DNA of 64,000 bases from Pseudoteredinibacter isoporae_A (lineage in GTDB: Bacteria; Pseudomonadota; Gammaproteobacteria; Pseudomonadales; Cellvibrionaceae), in assembly GCF_040372805.1 (NCBI RefSeq), contig NZ_BAABWJ010000003.1, positions 310,001-374,000 on the forward strand. Reading direction: 5' to 3'. Of the stretch, positions 1-8,352 are shown in pieces. The notes below the pieces were generated by a model that was not told the origin of the DNA, did not search any database, and worked only from the letters and a program-made list of their open reading frames with translations. The position numbers and the translations under genes were made by a program. Numbering within the stretch: position 1 is the stretch's first letter; the number at the start of each line of letters is the position of its first letter.

Positions 1-370
1 CCACCACCCACATCCAGAATACAGCTCCCGGACCACCAAAACCGATAGCCGCCGCGACACCGGCGATATTGCCGGTACCCACTCGACCAGACAGAGAAAC
101 GGCCAACGCCTGGAACGAGGAAACACCTCGATCGGAAGCGCCCCCAGAAAACAATAAACGGATCATTTCCTTGAACAAACGCAGTTGAACAAAGCGCGTC
201 ATGATGCTGAAAAACAACCCTGCCGCCAGGCAGGTGTAAATCAGGGCGGGGCTCCAGACCACGCCATTAATGGCATCAACAATGGTCTGCAGGGAAGTGC
301 CGGAATCAGCCGTGACGGCTGCAGCGACTTCAGCCGCCTGCTCGGCGACAGTTTCTGGGGTCTCTGACAT
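1..370 (-). CDS. Alanine/glycine:cation symporter (AGCS family), 5' part only
   Basis: The gene runs off the left edge, so only about 123 N-terminal residues are visible. After an acidic and Ala-rich start (MSETPETVAEQ) the translation shows a first hydrophobic segment, then RLFKEMIRLLF, and then SLSGRVGTGNIAGVAAAI. That last stretch is the signature region of sodium:alanine symporters of the AlsT/DagA/YaaJ type, inner-membrane proteins that import alanine or glycine with Na+. The start is the ATG at 370-368, preceded by an AAAGG-like ribosome site. It is transcribed away from the TonB receptor gene behind it, and terminators at 473-561 separate the two. Family assignment is firm; substrate is inferred from the family. 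Confidence 0.85.
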   Translation of the reverse strand, partial: MSETPETVAEQAAEVAAAVTADSGTSLQTIVDAINGVVWSPALIYTCLAAGLFFSIMTRFVQLRLFKEMIRLLFSGGASDRGVSSFQALAVSLSGRVGTGNIAGVAAAIGFGGPGAVFWMWVV

Positions 371-472
371 GAGAAAACCTTTCTTATGATTTATAGGGAA
401 TTGCGGGTGGTCAGGGTAACGGCTCTAACCACAAATATCACTATAAAGAACGATTGGGCTCGGAAAAACCCG

Positions 473-494
473 AAAAAAGAGGGGCTGGGGCCCC
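473..494 (-). terminator. Possible second terminator behind the TonB receptor gene
   Basis: On the minus strand a 5-bp GGGGC/GCCCC stem with a 4-base loop is followed by TC and six T. The stem is short, but it lies just downstream of a stronger terminator and could back it up, insulating the symporter gene. Confidence 0.4.
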
Positions 495-524
495 GTAATC
501 AAAGGAGATAGAGGATATGAAATT

Positions 525-561
525 GAAAAAATGATCAGCACCCCATGACCGGGCGCTGATC
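525..561 (-). terminator. Rho-independent terminator of the TonB receptor gene
   Basis: On the minus strand a GATCAGC/GCTGATC stem (555-561 pairing with 533-539) is followed by A and a run of six T at 531-526. It begins 16 bases after the stop of the receptor gene. Confidence 0.7.
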
Positions 562-576
562 GGGTCTTGCTCTCGC

Positions 577-3123
577 TTAGAAGCGGTATTCCAGGTCAAT
601 GCCGTAGGTTCTTGGTTCACTCAAAGACACCGTTGGCGTCTGCAGGCTCGATGCCGCCAAACCGCCGGGAATGTTGGTATAGCGGTTATCCAGAAGGTTT
701 TGCCCCCACAGAGCAATTCCGTAACGATCATCCTGACTGCGCCAGGCTATTCTGGCGTTCAGGATTTTCTGGTCATCACCAAAGTTCTCGATGATCTCAT
801 ATTCCGGCAAATAACCGGGATCATCGGCATCAAACTGCTGCTCTTTGAAGACGTAGTCGACATGCAAATTCATTTGACCTGCGGCGATGTCCCAAGCCCA
901 ATCGAACGTGAGGGTATACTCATCCAGGGTGTCCGCGGTTTCCTGATCACCACCACGAGTATTGCCGTTGGCGTCGATATACTCAGCATATTGGCTGCTG
1001 GTTTCACGTTGAGTCGTTACCAGCCCCAACTGAATGTTGTCGGTCGGCAACCACTGCATCACCAACTCCCAACCATCAATGTCTTCATCACCCGAAATAA
1101 TGATCGGAGCGGAGAAGCCCGGAATGTTGGGGTCCGCGGAAAACACCGAACGCTGACGATTATCAAAGCTCATGTCGAAGAAATTCAAACGGGTGCGCAG
1201 TCGATCATTCAACCAGTCCGCTTTCACACCTAACTCAATATTGCTCACCTCTTCCGGCGCCAATGGCGTCGTCGCGGAATTGACCACAAAGCTGTCAAAG
1301 CCACCTGAGGTGTACCCTGTTGAGTAGGAAGCGAACACCATCGCTTTATCAGTCAAACGGTATTGCGCGATCGCACGCCCAGTGGTCTTGCTCCAACTGT
1401 CTTTCGCTTGCACCAGGCGATCGGTGACCAAACCAACCCCCTGCTGGCTCAAGGGGCTCAGGAAGTTGGTCGACGGTGGAATCAACGCTGCAACCGACAG
1501 GCCCGCAGCAGCTAAAGCCGCCCGCTCTTGATTCAGTGTCGTTGCCAGCGGTGCGGTGCCATTAAACCAACTGAAGTCTTTTTCATCTTTACTGTAGCGC
1601 AGACCAAAAATCATATTGAAGTTGTCAGTCACACTAATATCGATATCACTGTAGATGCCCCAGTTCACAAATTCACCGGTGTTGCGAACTTCCTCAGTGA
1701 ACAGCTGGCCTGAGTAACTCGGCGCGACGAAACCCGCAGCCAGTACCGGATTAAACGACTGAATCTGGGACGCAAATGGGCTGGCGTATAAAAACCCAAG
1801 TACCCCATTATAGGATGCGGAAGACTGATCTAATGGTGTTCCGAGCGCACCGCCGGCAATCTGGTCCAACGCCCCCGTCAACATTGCCCAACCTTGAGGG
1901 TCCCAAATACTATCGATGCTGAAACCGGCACCGGCAGCCGCCAGTAAGCCATTGGACACCTGAGTGGCCAGATTGGCCGCGGTATCGGCGGTGGTATTAA
2001 TTTGGGTCACTTGGCTCTTATCTTCGCTGGAATACGTGAAACCACCCACATACTTAAAGCGGTCATTGGCGAAGTTCACCTGCAGTTCGGTATAGAGCAG
2101 CTCACTGGTTTCGATATTATCGGTATCCAGATAACGATTGATGAGATTGGTGCCGTCCTCATCCTGACGATTGGTGGTATCCAGGTCACGGTAATTGGTC
2201 CACCAGGCCAAGGACCACTCGTCGTTGATGTCGTGCTCCAGGCGATACCCCACGGAATACATATCGCGGGTTTCCTGGCCATTGATCACATCATTGGCAA
2301 TTACACCGCTGGTGGGCTGACGGTTGTGAGAGAAATCACTGTAGCCAATTGACGGCGCCGGGCCATTATCGGAATCATCAAAATCCGCATTCAATTGCAA
2401 ACGGGTATCTTCGTTGACTTCCCAGAGCAGGGCTACTCGACCGGTCAGCATGTCTTTGGCATCAACATCCGCCCCACCGGTCTGAACATTATCGATATAG
2501 CCATCGCGCTTGTTCAGCATCAAATTCGCTCGCAGCGCGACCTTGTCGGACAGCGGCTGGTTAATCATCGCTTCCCAACGCTGAAAATCGTAGTTACCGG
2601 CTTTCAGCTTGATAAAGCCTTCCTGCTCATCCAGTTGAGGGCGATTGGGGACGATATTCACCGCACCCGCGGCCGCATTTCGACCAGCCAGCGTCCCTTG
2701 AGGGCCTTTTAAGACCTCGATTCGGGCCATATCGGAAAAGGAAATTGTAGTGGCCGAACGCGGCAGATAAACGCCGTCGTAAAACGTGGCCACAGAGGCA
2801 TCGCCACCCGAACTGATATTCGAGCTGGCCACACCACGGATGGTTAAGGTGCTTTGAGTTAAAGCACCACCAGCTTCGAATCCGGGGATATAGTCAGCGA
2901 TATCTTCAAGCAGAAGTGCGCCGGTGTTTTCGATGTCCTTGGAAGAATAGTTGTCGATGGCGATTGGGACATCCATCACATTCTGCTCGCGCTTCTGGGC
3001 AGTAACGACAATTTCTTCCAGGGCAAACTTAGGCTCACTGCTCTGCGCGGTGGCGTTGGAAATTAATATCTGACTGATAGCCAGACTGAGAATAGCTGGC
3101 TTGTATGGTGAGTATTGCGACAT
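577..3123 (-). CDS. TonB-dependent outer-membrane receptor
   Basis: An 848-residue TonB-dependent receptor: a 22-strand outer-membrane barrel with a plug that takes up ligands using TonB energy. A signal peptide ends near residue 27 (SNATAQ). A TonB box EEIVVTAQ lies at 36-43. The plug follows, with VLKGPQGTLAGRNAAAGAVN around residues 135-160. The last residues, YGIDLEYRF, end in the aromatic residue typical of barrel proteins. The ATG has a good GGAGA site. It is divergent from an AraC-type gene with 370 bases between them, so that regulator is a plausible controller. The ligand is unknown. The EIVVTAQKRE type is abundant in marine and sphingomonad genomes and is often linked to organic substrates rather than siderophores. 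Confidence 0.93.
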   Translation of the reverse strand: MSQYSPYKPAILSLAISQILISNATAQSSEPKFALEEIVVTAQKREQNVMDVPIAIDNYSSKDIENTGALLLEDIADYIPGFEAGGALTQSTLTIRGVASSNISSGGDASVATFYDGVYLPRSATTISFSDMARIEVLKGPQGTLAGRNAAAGAVNIVPNRPQLDEQEGFIKLKAGNYDFQRWEAMINQPLSDKVALRANLMLNKRDGYIDNVQTGGADVDAKDMLTGRVALLWEVNEDTRLQLNADFDDSDNGPAPSIGYSDFSHNRQPTSGVIANDVINGQETRDMYSVGYRLEHDINDEWSLAWWTNYRDLDTTNRQDEDGTNLINRYLDTDNIETSELLYTELQVNFANDRFKYVGGFTYSSEDKSQVTQINTTADTAANLATQVSNGLLAAAGAGFSIDSIWDPQGWAMLTGALDQIAGGALGTPLDQSSASYNGVLGFLYASPFASQIQSFNPVLAAGFVAPSYSGQLFTEEVRNTGEFVNWGIYSDIDISVTDNFNMIFGLRYSKDEKDFSWFNGTAPLATTLNQERAALAAAGLSVAALIPPSTNFLSPLSQQGVGLVTDRLVQAKDSWSKTTGRAIAQYRLTDKAMVFASYSTGYTSGGFDSFVVNSATTPLAPEEVSNIELGVKADWLNDRLRTRLNFFDMSFDNRQRSVFSADPNIPGFSAPIIISGDEDIDGWELVMQWLPTDNIQLGLVTTQRETSSQYAEYIDANGNTRGGDQETADTLDEYTLTFDWAWDIAAGQMNLHVDYVFKEQQFDADDPGYLPEYEIIENFGDDQKILNARIAWRSQDDRYGIALWGQNLLDNRYTNIPGGLAASSLQTPTVSLSEPRTYGIDLEYRF

Positions 3124-3493
3124 AACGCTCTCCGTCTGATGACATTTATTATTGTTATCACTTGCTGTTATAGCTTTGAGAGCGCAATCTGCCAGATTCT
3201 TAAATCACATGCTTAGCGTTTTCAAAAATCGTCATTGATTGTTGGAAAATTCCTTCTCTAAAAGCCCTCATCGGCTCTAGCGCGCCATCCAATATTGAGC
3301 CTTTTCGAAATTCGGAAGCCGCCGTCGCAAAATTTCTGAATAATAGTGAGATCTGGCGCCATACGAGGCAAGCCGGTAGACTAGCCTGAAAGGTCGAACC
3401 GACGACCTGCACAGCCTGGCCACGAGACGTGTCCAGCTCGAACAAAAATAAACACCGACATGCAAAGATCGGTGTGAGGACACCGTTTTAGCC
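3124..3493. promoter_or_regulatory. Divergent intergenic region between TonB receptor and AraC-type gene
   Basis: No gene is supported in these 370 bases. The region must carry both outward promoters. The one clear structure is an inverted repeat, ACACCGA (3452-3458) and TCGGTGT (3469-3475), ending directly before the GAGGA ribosome site (3476-3480) of the AraC-type gene. It could be an operator or a hairpin affecting translation. No convincing sigma-70 promoter was picked by eye. Confidence 0.4.
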
Positions 3494-4576
3494 GTGAATA
3501 ATCTGATTGATATTTTTATCAGCTTTTCCCTTTCCCAGTTACTACTGTGTACCGTGTTACTCCTTCGCCGCCCCCAGGCGCACTCCATCAGTGAAAAGCT
3601 CTTTGTTGCCCTGCTGTTGGCCGATGCCGCTTATCTCATTATTCCCTGGGTCAGTGCGGAATGGGCCAAAGCCATTTTGTACCCAGCGCAAACCATGGTG
3701 CCCGGATTATTCTGGTTGTTCAGCTACAGCCTTTTTGATGATCATTTCCGTCTGCGTCCCTGGCAGGCTATCCCTTTCCTTATTACGGTGCTGTTGCCTA
3801 CTCTGGGCTCGGCCTTAGGCGCTGAGAAATCAGGCCTGGAGGGATGGTTCTGGTTTAACATCCCCCAATTAAGCGAGTTTGTGCTCCTGACTTGGGCCCT
3901 GCGAATCATTCTGCTCCATTGGCGAGATGATCTATTGGAAAACCGGCGTAATCTGAGGATTTGGTTCTCAGCTTTTATTGGCTTTTATATTTTTGCGCTC
4001 ATTGCCGCGCAACAACTGCTCTTTCCCAGCGCCGAATGGTTGGATATTTGGCAGTACGCCCCCGCTGGCTTGATGTTATTCCTGTGCAACTGTGTGTTAC
4101 TGGAATTTAAGCCGGATATTTTTTTACAACCGACCCGCCCAGTTAGCGAAGACCATCAACAAGAGGTCCGCCCCGAAGGCAACGAGGAACCCATTGCTGC
4201 CGTCAAGGAGCAAGAAGAGATTCCCGATGAGGTGCTGGAAACCATTTCCGACCTGATGGAAAATGAAAAAATCTACCGGGAAATGGGACTGACCATCGGT
4301 CAACTGGCCGAAAAAGTCGACATTCAGGAATATCGCCTGCGTCGGATTATTAACGCGGGCCTGGGACATAGAAATTTTAATGACTTCCTCAATCGCTACC
4401 GTGTCAGGGAAGCCTGCGAACGACTTTCCGACCCGGCCGAGCAGGAAACCGCCGTTCTGAACATCGCTCTGGATGCCGGATTCCGCTCGTTAAGCTCTTT
4501 CAATAAAGCCTTTAAAGACAGTCAAAACCTGACACCTACCGCTTTTCGCAAAAGCCAGCTGGAAAAGTCGCAATAA
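3494..4576 (+). CDS. AraC-family regulator with polytopic membrane N-terminus
   Basis: A 360-residue protein. Residues 1 to about 210 contain several strongly hydrophobic segments (for example residues 1-25, 35-55, 60-80, 90-110 and two more after 150), predicting six or seven membrane helices. A charged linker rich in Glu follows. The last 100 residues form an AraC-type double helix-turn-helix, with LAEKVDIQEYRLRRIIN in the first helix pair and NIALDAGFRSLSSFNKAFK in the second, the best conserved part of the family. The start is GTG at 3494 with GAGGA upstream; no ATG fits as well. It lies between the divergent TonB receptor gene and the cytochrome run downstream, so it may sense an envelope signal for either. 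The target is inference. Confidence 0.88.
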   Translation: MNNLIDIFISFSLSQLLLCTVLLLRRPQAHSISEKLFVALLLADAAYLIIPWVSAEWAKAILYPAQTMVPGLFWLFSYSLFDDHFRLRPWQAIPFLITVLLPTLGSALGAEKSGLEGWFWFNIPQLSEFVLLTWALRIILLHWRDDLLENRRNLRIWFSAFIGFYIFALIAAQQLLFPSAEWLDIWQYAPAGLMLFLCNCVLLEFKPDIFLQPTRPVSEDHQQEVRPEGNEEPIAAVKEQEEIPDEVLETISDLMENEKIYREMGLTIGQLAEKVDIQEYRLRRIINAGLGHRNFNDFLNRYRVREACERLSDPAEQETAVLNIALDAGFRSLSSFNKAFKDSQNLTPTAFRKSQLEKSQ

Positions 4577-4710
4577 GAGCAAGCTGACATTTGCCGTGAG
4601 ACGTTATCCATAAAAGCTTTCGCTGCCGAATTTTAAAATCACTGAGATTTAGTCGTTTAATGGCGGCATCCTCAAGCTGTAACAACAATAACAGCAGTGA
4701 GTGATCAGCC

Positions 4711-5337
4711 ATGATAAAGCGTCTTTTCCTGAGCGGCCTTGTCGCCAGCCTGATGAGTGGGCCAGTATATGCCCAAGACTCAACTCAAAACGCCAAATCA
4801 ATCGAACAGGGCAAACAGCTTTTCCAGACTTGCGCCAGCTGCCACGGCACTGAAGCACAAGGGCAGAAAGCCCTGGGCGCGCCCCCTCTGGCCGGCCAAT
4901 TGCCTTCCTATCTGGAACGCGCCATGGCGGAATTTGCCAATGGGCAACGCGGCCAGGAAGACCAACATGCCCAGCAGATGTCTGCCATGTCCGGGCTGTT
5001 GCAGAACAGCGATCAACGTAAGGCCATTATTGATTATCTCGGCAGCCTGAGCACCCGAGATATCCAGGTGCCCAACCGCAGCAGCGATGCCGCCTACCGA
5101 CTCTACCAAGCGAATTGCGGTGGTTGCCACGGGGTCAAGGCCGAGGGTAATAAAGCGCTTAACTCTCCGCGCCTCGCCGGTATGGACGCCAGCTACCTGC
5201 AGCGCCAATTGGAGCACTTTAAAAGTGGCAAACGCGGAGCCAGCAGCCGCTACGGCAAGCAAATGCAGATGATGGCCAACACGCTGAAAAGTGCCGACGA
5301 CATTGCTTTGGTAAGCAAATTCATTTCAACACTGTAG
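4711..5337 (+). CDS. Exported diheme cytochrome c, c4-like
   Basis: A 208-residue periplasmic electron carrier. A signal peptide ends at about residue 21 (GPVYA). Two class I cytochrome c domains follow, with heme motifs CASCH at 41-45 and CGGCH at 136-140. Each is followed by a similar stretch (HGTEAQGQKALGAPPLAGQ and HGVKAEGNKALNSPRLAGM), which shows an internal duplication as in cytochrome c4. Met residues late in each half (QQMSAMSG, KQMQMMAN) are likely heme ligands. It is the first gene of a run: the next starts 15 bases later. A role as electron donor or acceptor for the downstream MauG-like protein is inferred from position. Confidence 0.9.
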   Translation: MIKRLFLSGLVASLMSGPVYAQDSTQNAKSIEQGKQLFQTCASCHGTEAQGQKALGAPPLAGQLPSYLERAMAEFANGQRGQEDQHAQQMSAMSGLLQNSDQRKAIIDYLGSLSTRDIQVPNRSSDAAYRLYQANCGGCHGVKAEGNKALNSPRLAGMDASYLQRQLEHFKSGKRGASSRYGKQMQMMANTLKSADDIALVSKFISTL

Positions 5338-5352
5338 AGTTTTGAAGCTACG

Positions 5353-6516
5353 ATGATTAGCAGTCTTATTTTAGCCGCAGGAATCACCCTGAGCGCCGAG
5401 TGCCCAAGAGGCTTTGAACTCGTCAGCGGCAACCGCTGCGAGCTGCGAACGGTGTATCAATTTTACGATTCCCTGCAAAACCGAGGCGTCGGGGGCACAC
5501 AAACCAGCCTACCCAAGCACGTTGACGGCTATAGTCCCCAACAAATTGACTTGGGGCGTTATCTGTTTTTTGACCCCATTCTGTCCGCCAATCAGGTCCA
5601 GTCTTGCGCCAGCTGTCATCAACCCGATAAGGGGTTCAGTGATGGCCACGGACGTTCGGTCGGTTTCGATGGCGAGTTACTGCCCCGCTCCGCTCCCACC
5701 TTGTGGAACAGCGCATTTCTCGATCGCTTCTTTTGGGACGGTCGCGCTAAAACCTTGGAAGAGCAAGCCAAAGGGCCGCTTTACGCGGCTGGAGAAATGA
5801 ACAACAAACCGGAAGTTTTGCTGCAAAGACTGAACGCCAACAGTGATTACCGACGCTTATTTACCGAAGCGTTTCCTGGCAGTGACAACATTAGCGAAGA
5901 TCATATTTTAACCGTCCTGGCTGCGTTTCAAGCTTCATTGATTTCTTTGAATAGCCGTTACGACCGCTACGCCCACGGTGATCACAGTGCGTTGAATGAA
6001 GAAGAAATTGCGGGCATGAATGTGTTCCGTTCTTTCGTCGCCCGTTGCAGCGAATGCCATACGCCCCCCTTGTTCACCAACAACCAAATTGCGGTAATCG
6101 GCACACCGGAACCGGAGGGAATGGAACTGGATATCGGTGCCGAAAAAACATTTGGCACGTCAGTTCTCAAGGGTGGATTCAAAGTACCGACGTTGAGAAA
6201 CATTGAATTTACCGGGCCATATATGCACTCAGGTGTGTTTCCAACACTGCGAGAAGCAACTGAATTTTACAATAAAGGCCGCGGGCACGCGGTTCCCAAC
6301 GGTGTGGAAATGCAAATCCACTGGCATATCTGGGAACCCGACCTGAAGGAAGAAGAACTCGACTTGATTGTCAGTTTTATGAAAACCCTCAGCGATGAAA
6401 CCTTTAAACCCGAAACGCCCAAGCAAGTGCCCTCCGGCCTTGCTGTGCTTGCCGATGTTAAAGACACAAGCAGTACATCTAATCAAACCATCCCAAAGAC
6501 AGCCATGAGACGATAA
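5353..6516 (+). CDS. Diheme cytochrome c peroxidase / MauG-family protein
   Basis: A 387-residue member of the CCP/MauG superfamily. These periplasmic diheme proteins either reduce hydrogen peroxide or use it to oxidise a protein partner. Heme motifs are CASCH at 85-89 and CSECH at 232-236. Family landmarks are LGRYLFFDPILS before the first heme, FFWDGRAKTLEEQA after it, and VPTLRNIEFTGPYMHSG near the C-terminal heme pocket. A hydrophobic start ending in SAEC can act as a signal peptide. An extra Cys pair sits at the mature N-terminus (ECPRGFELVSGNRCELR). The start is 15 bases after the cytochrome c4 stop, and the next gene begins 2 bases after this stop. Peroxidase versus MauG-like activity cannot be decided from sequence. 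Confidence 0.88.
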   Translation: MISSLILAAGITLSAECPRGFELVSGNRCELRTVYQFYDSLQNRGVGGTQTSLPKHVDGYSPQQIDLGRYLFFDPILSANQVQSCASCHQPDKGFSDGHGRSVGFDGELLPRSAPTLWNSAFLDRFFWDGRAKTLEEQAKGPLYAAGEMNNKPEVLLQRLNANSDYRRLFTEAFPGSDNISEDHILTVLAAFQASLISLNSRYDRYAHGDHSALNEEEIAGMNVFRSFVARCSECHTPPLFTNNQIAVIGTPEPEGMELDIGAEKTFGTSVLKGGFKVPTLRNIEFTGPYMHSGVFPTLREATEFYNKGRGHAVPNGVEMQIHWHIWEPDLKEEELDLIVSFMKTLSDETFKPETPKQVPSGLAVLADVKDTSSTSNQTIPKTAMRR

Positions 6517-6518
6517 CA

Positions 6519-8024
6519 ATGAACAAAAGCCTTTTACTTGCGGCCATCACCCTAGCGGTAGGCTTTGGACTCGGCCAATATCTGGCCAAGGACAACGCTC
6601 CAGTTATTAAAGCCAACAAACCCGACAAAAGTTTCGCCGGTGGATACGAAGCCAAACAAGACGATGCGCTGAAGAGCAATGCCGATATCGTCTTGCCAGG
6701 AAGCGGGGACACAATCACCGTTAATCCAGGCGAAAAGATTCAGGATGCCGTTATTGCCGCTAAACCCGGCGACACCATCATGGTGATGCCCGGCAAATAC
6801 GAAGAAACCATTTATATTGATAAAGACAGCATTCGCCTGATCGGTGTGATTCAAGAAGGCCAACGTGCCGAACTGAACGGCCGAGGAGAGTTGAATGATG
6901 CCATCTTGTACTCTGGGAATAACATTACCGTTGAAAACTTCCTGATCACAAAATACAAAGGCAACGGCATTATGGGCCAGGCTGGGAATAATTTTGAGAT
7001 TCGTGGCAACGTCATCGTTGATACCGGTGTGTATGGAATTTTCCCGCAACTGGGTAAGAACGGCATTGTGTCCCACAATATCATTTCAGGTATCGAAGAC
7101 GCCGCCATCTATGTCGGTATGAGTGACAATGTTCACGTCGCACACAATGAAGTCTTCGATTCTGTTGCGGGCATTGAAATTGAAAACAGTCGCCACTGTA
7201 TTGTTGAAAACAACTATGTGCACAATAATACCGGCGGCATTCTGGCTTTCATCACACCGGGTCTACCGATTAAAACCACTTTCGATGTGATCATCCGCAA
7301 TAACTTTGTCGTGGGTAACAACCACAAAAACTTTGGTGCACCGGGCTCCACTGTTGCTGGTATTCCACCAGGCACGGGTATTTTGGTTATGGCCGCCGAT
7401 GAGGTGGTAATTGAAAACAATATCATCAGCGACCACAAAACCGCAGGCATCATGATCACTGATCATTACAATGCCCCGAACACCACCATCGATGAAGGCT
7501 CAGATCCCTACCCTGATCAGGTGGCTATTCTGGACAACCTCATGCTCCGCAACGGTTATGACACCATCGATGAAGTCAAAGCCCTGATGTTGACTGAGTT
7601 GAAAACAGGTAACCCAGATATTGTGCGCGCCGGTAAAAGTAATGACAGCTGTATTTATAACCGTCATCGTTACATTACCGTAGGTGTGAACGACTTTAAA
7701 GATTGTGAATTTAACAATACGAAAGACGTCGTAACCTACACACTGGATGAGCCGGTTCCACCGAGAGAGATCACTGCAGAAAACAAGGGCAAAATCGCCT
7801 ACCTCGGTATTTGCACGGGCTGCCACAGCTACACAGGCCGTATCGTTGGCCCACCCGTTCAATTGATTCAAGCGCTGTACATGGATAACCCTCAAGGCTT
7901 AGCTGATTACATTGCAGCGCCAGTGAAGAAGCGTGATGATTACCCGGAAATGCCTCCACAGAATTATCTGGATGAAGACACGCGTCTGGCCGTCGCCGAA
8001 TACATGCTCAGCCGTACTAACTGA
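6519..8024 (+). CDS. Right-handed beta-helix protein fused to a C-terminal cytochrome c domain
   Basis: A 501-residue protein. Residues 1-22 are hydrophobic (LLLAAITLAVGFGLG) and serve as signal peptide or membrane anchor. Residues about 65-370 carry repeated turns of a right-handed parallel beta-helix of the NosD/pectate-lyase type (GNNITVENFLITKYKGNGI, NNFEIRGNVIVDTGVYGI, NVHVAHNEVFDSVAGIEIEN). Residues about 420-501 form a small cytochrome c domain with CTGCH at 432-436 and a likely Met ligand in YPEMPPQ. From memory, TIGR03805 describes such beta-helix proteins as regularly paired with a separate cytochrome-like family. Here a heme domain is in the same chain. It is the last gene of the run and is followed by a strong terminator. 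Function is unknown. Confidence 0.88.
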   Translation: MNKSLLLAAITLAVGFGLGQYLAKDNAPVIKANKPDKSFAGGYEAKQDDALKSNADIVLPGSGDTITVNPGEKIQDAVIAAKPGDTIMVMPGKYEETIYIDKDSIRLIGVIQEGQRAELNGRGELNDAILYSGNNITVENFLITKYKGNGIMGQAGNNFEIRGNVIVDTGVYGIFPQLGKNGIVSHNIISGIEDAAIYVGMSDNVHVAHNEVFDSVAGIEIENSRHCIVENNYVHNNTGGILAFITPGLPIKTTFDVIIRNNFVVGNNHKNFGAPGSTVAGIPPGTGILVMAADEVVIENNIISDHKTAGIMITDHYNAPNTTIDEGSDPYPDQVAILDNLMLRNGYDTIDEVKALMLTELKTGNPDIVRAGKSNDSCIYNRHRYITVGVNDFKDCEFNNTKDVVTYTLDEPVPPREITAENKGKIAYLGICTGCHSYTGRIVGPPVQLIQALYMDNPQGLADYIAAPVKKRDDYPEMPPQNYLDEDTRLAVAEYMLSRTN

Positions 8025-8040
8025 TCACTCTGAGAGTAGA

Positions 8041-8079
8041 AACAAAAAAAGGGCCGAGTTCTCACTCGGCCCTTTTTTC
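8041..8079 (+). terminator. Strong terminator of the cytochrome run, bidirectional
   Basis: A GGGCCGAG stem at 8051-8058 pairs with CTCGGCCC at 8065-8072, followed by six T and preceded by seven A. It can stop the cytochrome run on the plus strand and minE on the minus strand. Confidence 0.92.
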
Positions 8080-8099
8080 TTGTCTGGCGACAATACCAA

Positions 8100-8351
8100 T
8101 TAATCGGGCAGTGTGACATTGAGCTCCAGAATAGAGCACTCATCATTATTGTCCAGATTCACTTTCACCTGCTCATCATCGATTTCTACGTATTTACGAA
8201 TGACGGCAAGAATCTCCTGCTGCATTTTTTCGATGTATTCAGGTTGCTCGCGTTTGTTGCGTTCGTGAGCAACAATAATTTGCAAGCGTTCCTTCGCAAC
8301 GGATGCCGAGCTGGTTTTCTTCTGAGACCTGAAATAACTAAAAATACTCAT
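8100..8351 (-). CDS. minE: Cell division topological specificity factor MinE
   Basis: An 83-residue MinE. The N-terminus (SIFSYFRSQKK) is the membrane-binding helix. ASVAKERLQIIVAHER is the MinD-interacting segment, and residues 40-83 form the dimerising topological-specificity domain (EILAVIRKYVEIDDEQVKV). MinE drives pole-to-pole oscillation of MinCD so that the Z-ring forms at mid-cell. It is the last gene of minCDE. Its start is only 1 base after the minD stop, so translation is probably coupled. Confidence 0.97.
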   Translation of the reverse strand: MSIFSYFRSQKKTSSASVAKERLQIIVAHERNKREQPEYIEKMQQEILAVIRKYVEIDDEQVKVNLDNNDECSILELNVTLPD

Positions 8352-8352
8352 C

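Noticed and set aside
700..1233. A 177-codon open frame on the plus strand opposite the first TonB receptor gene.
   Set aside because: It is antisense to a clear gene, lacks a ribosome site and has no recognisable motif.
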